Below, in pieces: positions 1-5,878 of a stretch of DNA of 33,627 bases. Origin of the DNA: CAZLQF01 sp964561545 (GTDB lineage: Bacteria; Bacteroidota; Bacteroidia; CAILMK01; CAYYUA01); NCBI GenBank assembly GCA_964561545.1, contig CAZLQF010000028.1, forward strand, positions 1 to 33,627, given 5' to 3'. The notes beneath the pieces are model-generated. The model was not told the DNA's origin. It saw only the letters and a list, made by a program, of their open reading frames with translations, and made no database searches. Position 1 is the stretch's first letter; every line of letters begins with the position of its first letter. A program made the position numbers and the translations under genes.

Positions 1-48
1 TTAATCTTATCACAACAAGGCTTAAATGCCGAAGGCGCGAAAGCCTAT

Positions 49-76
49 GACCCGGCTTCCGGTCGGGTCTTTTTTT
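49..76 (+). terminator. Rho-independent terminator of a gene beyond the left edge
   Basis: A 6-bp GC-rich stem (GACCCG pairing with CGGGTC) around a 9-nt loop is followed by a run of seven T. The sequence before it holds no open frame of useful length, so the gene it ends lies to the left of the window or is an RNA gene cut by the edge. Confidence 0.75.
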
Positions 77-356
77 GTTCCTTTTTGTCGTAGCCGTAAT
101 TTACGCCAATAAAAGCAACCAATTTAAGAAATGTTTAAAACATTTAAGTAATGATAACCTTGAAAAATGTTTTGTTATAAGCTTAGGTTTCACTCATTAT
201 TATATTAGCAGATAATTTCCCTATTATTTACATAGGCAATGGTTAGCTACAGTGTTTTTAAAACCATTGATAGCCGGCAGGTCACAAGGTAATTTTCGAT
301 AACCCGCACAGGAACCAAAAACTGTGAATTTTCGCTCTTGAAGGAAATACAGTACC
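77..356. other. Intergenic stretch upstream of the globin gene
   Basis: No gene is seen here. It is AT-rich and holds one clear palindrome, AAATGTTT-A-AAACATTT at 129-145, described separately. I found no convincing TAnnTTTG -7 box. A weak purine-rich ribosome-binding site (aaggaaa, about 341-347) precedes the globin ATG. Confidence 0.6.
129..145. promoter_or_regulatory. 17-bp palindrome upstream of the globin gene, candidate operator
   Basis: AAATGTTT and AAACATTT are perfect inverted arms separated by a single A. The site lies about 210 bp before the globin start codon. It does not match the FNR/NnrR-type TTGA-N6-TCAA pattern. AT-rich palindromes arise easily by chance in this base composition, so the regulatory role is only a possibility. 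Confidence 0.3.
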
Positions 357-746
357 ATGCCCGAAGATTTAGACAACAAGCAATCCATTCATAAGCTGGT
401 AGATGCGTTCTACAGCAAGGTAGTCAACGATGAATTGTTAGGCCCCATTTTCAACGATATTGCGCAAGTAGATTGGGACCATCATTTGCCCATTATGTAC
501 AACTTTTGGGAATCCATCCTCATTGGCGCTCATTACAACCGCGACAATCCAATGGATGCCCACATCAAGCTGGATCAGAAGGTCAAGTTGGAAGAAGCAC
601 ACTTTGAAAGATGGCTGGAGCTATTTTACCATACCATCGATGCGCATTTTGAAGGGCCCAAGGCTAAAGAAGCCAAAAACAGGGCATCAACCATAGCAAG
701 GGTAATGCAATTCAAGGTGCAATCGGCCCGCCTTTCGGAAACGTGA
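357..746 (+). CDS. Group III truncated haemoglobin
   Basis: A 129-residue single-domain globin of the trHbIII (Ctb-like) class, a cytoplasmic haem protein linked in the family to O2 binding and to nitrosative or peroxide stress. Aligning from memory with Campylobacter Ctb gives Tyr19 at B10, His43 at E7 in WDHHLPIM, the following NFW motif at 49-51, proximal His69 at F8 (MDAHIKLD) and Trp86 at G8 (RWLELF), so all expected haem-pocket residues are present. The length is normal. The ATG at 357 has a weak purine-rich site 10 bases upstream. It stands alone on the + strand and converges with the B12 operon: only 14 bases separate its stop from that of the DUF5074 lipoprotein, with no terminator visible between them. 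The exact ligand and physiological role cannot be told from sequence. Confidence 0.88.
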   Translation: MPEDLDNKQSIHKLVDAFYSKVVNDELLGPIFNDIAQVDWDHHLPIMYNFWESILIGAHYNRDNPMDAHIKLDQKVKLEEAHFERWLELFYHTIDAHFEGPKAKEAKNRASTIARVMQFKVQSARLSET

Positions 747-760
747 ATCAGACTCCATGC

Positions 761-1846
761 TCATTCCCTGAACAAAAATTTGCCCGGTATAATCCCTGAT
801 TTGAATGAATCAATCTGGTTACCGCTGTTTCGATCAAAACGAAAGATCAAGCCTTTTTGCACATAGTCAATGGCATCGGAGAGGTAAATTTCGTCCCCTT
901 TTGGGTGAACCCCTAAGCCGTAAAAGTTATAATCAGTACCTGAAATGATCGGATCGGCAGGCAGCCCCGATGCATCAATTGGCATGGCATAAACATCTTC
1001 GTTGATGAAAAATAGCCGGTCCCTTGCATCATTGAAGGCTAAATTGCCGGGAGAAGCTTGTTGGGAACCAAACTCAAATTCTTTTGTAATGGCATGGGAG
1101 GCCGGATCAATTTGGTATAGCTTGGGGAGCTTTTCCTCAAAACCGCCATTGCCCAAAGCCCAAAGGTTGCCATTGGCGTCTTTTGCTACGTGCTTAACTT
1201 CCTTCACCAGGGAAATGGTATCCAATAATGCATCTTCTTTTGGATCAATGACCAGCAAATTACCGGCTTTCACCTGGCTTACAAATACTTTGTTCTTGGC
1301 CTTAACCAGCCTTTCCGTCCATCCATCTACAGCAATTGAACCGCTGATGGCATGCTCCTGAAGATCAACAATGGAGATCTCGCTTGCCCCTTCCAAGGTA
1401 AAATTGGTTACATAAGCTTTCCCATCTGCCACTTTTAAGATGCGCCTTGGAGAAGGAAAGCCATCCATCACTTGCTGGGATTCGAGCGTTGCAGGGTCGA
1501 TCACTTCAATTTTGCCTGCGTTGTTAACGATCAAATAACTGTGGCCATCAATGGTGTTCATTGCATGGAGTACGTCTCCAAGCGGCCTTCCATTGACTTC
1601 CTTAAAAACCTGGCTTCGGAGCTTTTCCTGATCGGAATCCCAAAAATCGAGGCTGGCATTGCCTTGGTTGAAGTTGCCTTCATTCAGGATGAATGCGCCA
1701 TGATCAAAAGGCTTTTCATCACCATTGGTGTTATTGTTGGTGTTTTGATCGTTTTGGTGGACTTCCTGGTCGTCATCTTTTTCACAGGCCCATAACAGCA
1801 GGCTGGCCCCCAGGATGAGAAATAACTTGTGAAGGCTGTATTGCAT
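761..1846 (-). CDS. DUF5074/YncE-like surface lipoprotein, BtuG-like
   Basis: The preferred start is the ATG at 1846, giving 361 residues. The frame is open back to 2026 inside the upstream receptor gene, but only the 1846 start puts the signal peptide at the N-terminus. The lipobox is LLLWAC with Cys21, followed by EKDDDQE, an acidic stretch like the lipoprotein export signal that sends Bacteroidota lipoproteins to the cell surface. The mature part begins FILNEGNFNQGNASLDFW and carries propeller blades (IEVIDPATLE, GKAYVTNF, NGRPLGDV) typical of DUF5074. BtuG of Bacteroides, a surface B12-binding lipoprotein that caps BtuB, belongs to this type. It lies 97 bp behind the BtuB-like receptor as last gene of the riboswitch operon, which strongly supports a B12 capture role. 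No good Shine-Dalgarno site is seen; ATG 1906 is an alternative start. Confidence 0.85.
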   Translation of the reverse strand: MQYSLHKLFLILGASLLLWACEKDDDQEVHQNDQNTNNNTNGDEKPFDHGAFILNEGNFNQGNASLDFWDSDQEKLRSQVFKEVNGRPLGDVLHAMNTIDGHSYLIVNNAGKIEVIDPATLESQQVMDGFPSPRRILKVADGKAYVTNFTLEGASEISIVDLQEHAISGSIAVDGWTERLVKAKNKVFVSQVKAGNLLVIDPKEDALLDTISLVKEVKHVAKDANGNLWALGNGGFEEKLPKLYQIDPASHAITKEFEFGSQQASPGNLAFNDARDRLFFINEDVYAMPIDASGLPADPIISGTDYNFYGLGVHPKGDEIYLSDAIDYVQKGLIFRFDRNSGNQIDSFKSGIIPGKFLFRE

Positions 1847-1943
1847 GATGCCAATTGTTGAGTCCGTCTTGCTTGAATTTAATTTGCTGCTAAAAGTCCC
1901 TTCCATGCTTGATTCCAATTTTACAGGGGTGGGTTCTACACCA

Positions 1944-3884
1944 TCAATCACGATAACCAATTTCCAGGCTGCCCATGAAATTTCGACCGGGCATGGGGCG
2001 CCAAGCCAGAACCTGGTACTGTTCATCCAGGATGTTGTTCAACTTAATTTGGGCTTTACAATAAATGTTGTTGGATGGTTTAAAGTCCTTGCTCAATCCC
2101 ATAGCCCCTAAGTTATAACTTTCTACATATTCTGAGTTATCCCGGGTTGTGTAACGTTCGCCCGTGTAATTGTGGTGGTAGAACAGCCGAATGCCCCATT
2201 TTTCAATGCTTGCTGTAAAGTTGCTCTTATGGTAAGGTGTATAGATTAACTGCTTGCCTTCCGAGTTGTCCAGCCCGGATATGGGCTGTTGATTTTGCGC
2301 TTCGGTATAGGCATACTGACCTTTTAAAGATGCGCTGAAACCTCCAAGGCTGAATTGAAGCGCCAGTTTGGTTTCAATACCTCTATTAAGCACTTTTTTC
2401 AGATTTTCCGCTTTCCAGAAATTGTCATCTGTGGGATACCATAAGATCCAATCTTCAATGTTCGAGCGGTAGGCATTGGCCTCGACCTTGAATTGTGTTA
2501 TGAATTGATCGGACTGATAGGTAGAATAGGCCATGCCCACCTCATAGCCAATGCCTTGTTCAGGTTGCAATTCGGGGGTGCCTCCCGGATCCCAGTAAAG
2601 GTCATTGAGGGTAGGTACTTTGTAATTGCGGTAAACGTTGCCGCTGAAGACGATGCCCTTGTTGCTGAAGGGCATGAGGTTGAGCCCCAAAGAAGGAATG
2701 ATGGGCACGAATTCATCATCTATTAAGGTTTTTCTGGCAGAGGCATCTATGGCAAGGATGGTTGAAAAGCGGTGCAGTAGATTGGCAAATAAGGTACTTC
2801 GCTGTTGGTCAACCCAGCCGCCAAAATTTTCGGAATGGGCTTCATAGTGATCAAAAGCGACTCCCCCTGAAAGCACCGTATTCTTAGCAAGCTTGGTTTT
2901 GTATTTGGCTTCATTGGTAATGCTGCGGCTTTTGTTAAGGGCATCCAGTTGAATGTTTTGATCCGTGTAATGGATCTTATCATAGAGGTAGCCACCCCGG
3001 TATTGTAGCGTACCATGGTCAAACTTATGCTGCCAATGAGCTGTGAGCCATAAATTTTCATCTTCCTGATCTTGATCGGGATTGGGTGAGGTGAGGGGCC
3101 CTGGCACTTCACGGTCGGTTGATTGATACCAACCTTGAACGCCTACCTGGTCGTTCTCATCTACCTGATAGAACAATGAATTCATGATGCCGGATTGGCG
3201 AAATGCAGCATTCTTGCGCTTTTCTCCGGGTGCTTCTGGTTTGGTATAATTTTGAAAAGTAAAATCATTCTGGGCTTGGCGATGGTAGGCTTGTGTTGCT
3301 ACATTCATCTGCTTATTCCCCCAATCCGCTTTTAAAAAACCTTCATAGCGGTCAAAGCTGCCTATTTTGGGTTTGAAGGATAGGTGGGTGTGAGGCTCAA
3401 GTTTACGGTTTTGCCCTACATTAACAGCACCGCCTAATGCTCCACTGCGCACATCTTGGTAAGCTCCTCCATGAACGATGCCGACATAATCAAAAAGTTC
3501 AGCAGGCATTAAAGATAGGTCTGCCTGCCCATGCATGGGAGAATTGACGGGAATGCCATTCCAATTGACTTGGGTATGCCCAGAGCCAGTACCCCGAAAA
3601 GCTGGGCTTTTAATGCCCGATACTCCGTAGGATTTGATAAAAACCGGACTTTGGTTTTGGAGAACACCGCCAAGGTCCTTATTCTGGGCCTGTTTTAAAG
3701 CGTTGGAATCCAGGTAGTTTTCCTTAATTCCCCTGTTGTCTTCGGGCTTTTGTTCAATGTATTCGAATTCCTGCAAAACAAGCGTATCCGGTTTTATCTG
3801 GGCTCCTGCCTTGAGGGTTAAAAAGCCAAAAGCCAGTAAGAGGCATCCTATGCTTGTAAGGTTTATGTTTCTACAGGTCCTCAA
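1944..3884 (-). CDS. btuB: BtuB-like TonB-dependent outer-membrane receptor
   Basis: 646 residues. A signal peptide ends near residue 28 (KAGA|Q) and is followed by a TonB-box-like stretch, DTLVLQEFEYI (33-43). The plug domain, about 45-165, has the usual features: KDLGGVLQNQSPVFIKSYG, SPAFRGTGSGHTQVNWNG and the GGAYQDVRSGALGGAVNV signature. The rest is a 22-stranded-type barrel ending LDEQYQVLAWRPMPGRNF, which is typical of BtuB and related siderophore receptors. The specificity call rests on context: the gene is fourth in an operon headed by a cobalamin riboswitch and is followed by a BtuG-like lipoprotein. It should import cobalamins into the periplasm using TonB energy. Only 3 bp separate it from the stop of the small upstream gene, so translation is probably coupled. 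No BtuCDF transporter is in the window. Confidence 0.87.
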   Translation of the reverse strand: MRTCRNINLTSIGCLLLAFGFLTLKAGAQIKPDTLVLQEFEYIEQKPEDNRGIKENYLDSNALKQAQNKDLGGVLQNQSPVFIKSYGVSGIKSPAFRGTGSGHTQVNWNGIPVNSPMHGQADLSLMPAELFDYVGIVHGGAYQDVRSGALGGAVNVGQNRKLEPHTHLSFKPKIGSFDRYEGFLKADWGNKQMNVATQAYHRQAQNDFTFQNYTKPEAPGEKRKNAAFRQSGIMNSLFYQVDENDQVGVQGWYQSTDREVPGPLTSPNPDQDQEDENLWLTAHWQHKFDHGTLQYRGGYLYDKIHYTDQNIQLDALNKSRSITNEAKYKTKLAKNTVLSGGVAFDHYEAHSENFGGWVDQQRSTLFANLLHRFSTILAIDASARKTLIDDEFVPIIPSLGLNLMPFSNKGIVFSGNVYRNYKVPTLNDLYWDPGGTPELQPEQGIGYEVGMAYSTYQSDQFITQFKVEANAYRSNIEDWILWYPTDDNFWKAENLKKVLNRGIETKLALQFSLGGFSASLKGQYAYTEAQNQQPISGLDNSEGKQLIYTPYHKSNFTASIEKWGIRLFYHHNYTGERYTTRDNSEYVESYNLGAMGLSKDFKPSNNIYCKAQIKLNNILDEQYQVLAWRPMPGRNFMGSLEIGYRD

Positions 3885-3887
3885 TGG

Positions 3888-4280
3888 TTATTGGATCATA
3901 ATTTTTCGGATTGCTACGCGATCATGGTATTCAAGCCTGAGCAAATAAATGCCTTGGCTTAAATGATTGGTTGCAAGGGAGGTAGATGGACTATTTTCCG
4001 ATTTTGAAGTAGCTTGCACTTGATTTCCTTGCATTGTTTCAATGGAAATGGTGGTTAAATTTTGCTCGCGTGGATGAGTAACTTGCAAAGGTGTACCTTT
4101 GGGTATGGGGTTGGGATGAACTTTAATAGCGGTTGAATGGTTCTTAAGCTTAAGTCCTACTGTTACATTATTGGCTTCTGTCATGGCAAAACCATCTCCC
4201 TTTCCTCCGGTATAAGGGGTCTGTGCTGATGCTAATAAGGGCACAATGCATGTTAAGATTGCTATCAAGCTTTTTGACAT
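3888..4280 (-). CDS. Small T9SS cargo protein with C-terminal sorting domain
   Basis: 130 residues in three parts: a signal peptide (1-19, LLASA|Q), a short segment with the motif GGKGDGFA (25-32), and a type A T9SS sorting domain (about 52-130) with VHPNP at 54-58, the ISIETMQG strand and the closing GIYLLRLEYHDRVAIRKIMIQ. Almost nothing lies between signal and sorting domain, so the exported passenger is only some 30 residues. I do not recognise an enzymatic or binding function. It is the third gene of the riboswitch operon, 6 bp after the SUMF1-like gene and 3 bp before btuB. It could be a small surface adaptor or scaffold for the neighbouring proteins. I am fairly sure of the export route and unsure of the role. 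Confidence 0.8.
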   Translation of the reverse strand: MSKSLIAILTCIVPLLASAQTPYTGGKGDGFAMTEANNVTVGLKLKNHSTAIKVHPNPIPKGTPLQVTHPREQNLTTISIETMQGNQVQATSKSENSPSTSLATNHLSQGIYLLRLEYHDRVAIRKIMIQ

Positions 4281-4286
4281 AATTGC

Positions 4287-5801
4287 TTACTTTAAACTAC
4301 GGACACCTCGCCCGCCACTGGTTTTTCTTCTTGTATCCGGTTGGTCAAACCCATAAAAACGATCGGAGACTGCCAAATCCCGAAAACCGGGTATAATGCC
4401 GCTGTTAAAGGCACCTCCGCGGTAACCTGCTCCATTTCCATCTTTGGAGGGCCACTTATTTACATTGGCATTGCCATCAGGAGCTAAAGTTCCGTCACCG
4501 TGTACACCAGTAAATTGTAATCCTTGTGAATTGGTAGCTACGCAAATTTCCCAGATGTTGCCACTTAATTCCATGATGCCATAATAAGAAGCACCCGCTT
4601 CTCTTCTGGAAGTATTGCTGTCAGCTGCAAAGCCTGTTCTCAAAGGACCTTGCGGGCCTACATAGCCATGACTGGCAAGGCCATGTTCGGGTGGCAAGGT
4701 AGTATCCACGGTTTCGTGTGGTGTGCCATCTTTAATAACATTGTTGGCATCCATAATTTTTTGTGTACCCCATGCAAATTCATTGTTTTTAGGATTTTTG
4801 GGACCTCTACAGGCTTTCTCATATTCCATTTCCGTCATTGGCCTCAAGCCTGCCCAATCGAGGTATGCTGCAACATCGGACCAGGATAGAAAGTTACAAG
4901 CCCGGGTTTGACCGTCATCCTGCTCACCAAACGGATTGTTATCGTTGACATTAGCGCTATAGGTGGCGGGCGCGCCATTATTAGCGGATTGCTCAATGGC
5001 TATACCATTTCTGTTACTTGCATTGGTCGTTAATGCATAAGTTTTTTGGGTAGCCGTGGGTTGGGCGTATGTTCTTGCTGCTTGCTGATCCTTGGTTAAA
5101 CAATTCAGGAATGCTGCATATTGCGATTGGGAGATCTCATACTTCATGGCATAAAACCCTTCGTAGCCCTTCGGAAAATCCTTGGGAATATCGGAAGATG
5201 GATCATAGGTTTTACGGTCCATAGGAGCTGAGGTTAGCTCATTGTTTTTATTGCCAACTTTTATACCGCTTTCGCTTTTTACCAAATAAGGTTGATTTTG
5301 GTCTCCTTTTCGGAAAGTGCCATTGCTTGCACCATCGCCAAGGTAAAAAGAGTCAGTGGGCACCTTCACCATTTCAATCCCAAAAAGGCGAAAGTTCACT
5401 TTTCCTTTTTCTAATTGGTCCCATTTAAGGGTAATGGTAGCGAGTGGTATGTTGCCTGATCCTTTTGCTGATCTTTTGATGAAAGCCCCTTTTTGATCTT
5501 GGGTAGGGATGATTCTTAATACATTGTTATCAACCGTATGGTGATCAGCTTTGGAGCTCAAATCCAAGTGCTTCCATTGCCCATTTACCGTTTGGTATTT
5601 AACAAATACCCAAGTGGCATCGTAGTTAAATGGCGGTTTGATTCCCGCTAAATTCCAACTATGATTCCACTTAATCTCAAATTTTAGTTCTTTTTGGGCT
5701 GCATTTACCTCGAGCTTATCAAGGATTAAGTTATTACCAGCCGCTTGCCCATTGGCCATTAACAACAGGTAAAAGCATAAGAGGCCTAAAAATCTCAACA
5801 T
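4287..5801 (-). CDS. Secreted SUMF1/FGE-fold protein lacking the catalytic cysteines
   Basis: Start placed at the ATG at 5801 (504 residues): it has a GGAG site 7 bases upstream and opens directly with a signal peptide (LLLMANGQA|A). An upstream TTG at 5846 lies inside an RNA hairpin and is unlikely. Residues about 22-140 form a beta-rich N-terminal domain (KWNHSWN, ATWVFVKYQ). A formylglycine-generating-enzyme-like (SUMF1) domain follows from about 141 to the end: FYAMKYEISQSQYAAFLN, LRPMTEMEYEKACRG, GIMELSGNIWEIC, YRGGAF and SGGRGVR. In true FGE two copper-binding cysteines follow the RGG motif; here the segment reads RGGAFNSGIIPGFRDLAVSDR-like without cysteine, so sulfatase-type oxidation is unlikely. 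Such inactive domains act as structural or ligand-binding units in other Bacteroidota proteins such as GldJ. It is second in the B12 operon; its role there is unknown. Confidence 0.82.
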   Translation of the reverse strand: MLRFLGLLCFYLLLMANGQAAGNNLILDKLEVNAAQKELKFEIKWNHSWNLAGIKPPFNYDATWVFVKYQTVNGQWKHLDLSSKADHHTVDNNVLRIIPTQDQKGAFIKRSAKGSGNIPLATITLKWDQLEKGKVNFRLFGIEMVKVPTDSFYLGDGASNGTFRKGDQNQPYLVKSESGIKVGNKNNELTSAPMDRKTYDPSSDIPKDFPKGYEGFYAMKYEISQSQYAAFLNCLTKDQQAARTYAQPTATQKTYALTTNASNRNGIAIEQSANNGAPATYSANVNDNNPFGEQDDGQTRACNFLSWSDVAAYLDWAGLRPMTEMEYEKACRGPKNPKNNEFAWGTQKIMDANNVIKDGTPHETVDTTLPPEHGLASHGYVGPQGPLRTGFAADSNTSRREAGASYYGIMELSGNIWEICVATNSQGLQFTGVHGDGTLAPDGNANVNKWPSKDGNGAGYRGGAFNSGIIPGFRDLAVSDRFYGFDQPDTRRKTSGGRGVRSLK

Positions 5802-5835
5802 TAATTGCTCCTGTTTTAATAAATGATCAAAACCA

Positions 5836-5866
5836 AGCTGCCCCAATTATGTAAGCCGGGGCAGCT
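5836..5866 (-). terminator. Intercistronic hairpin, possible partial terminator or mRNA-end stabiliser
   Basis: A perfect 9-bp GC-rich stem (AGCTGCCCC with GGGGCAGCT) with a 13-nt loop sits in the gap between the T9SS propeller gene and the SUMF1-like gene. On the minus strand it is followed by tggtttt, a weak T-rich tail. This suits partial termination or 3'-end protection, which would make the first gene more abundant than the four distal genes. Confidence 0.55.
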
Positions 5867-5878
5867 AAGAAAAATGAA

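Noticed and set aside
1002..1795. Open frames on the + strand inside the DUF5074 lipoprotein and receptor genes
   Set aside because: They lie opposite well-supported genes, show no family motifs, and arise from the codon pattern of the real gene.
1847..2026. N-terminal extension of the DUF5074 lipoprotein overlapping btuB
   Set aside because: A lipoprotein signal peptide must be N-terminal; the extension is the btuB coding sequence read in another frame.
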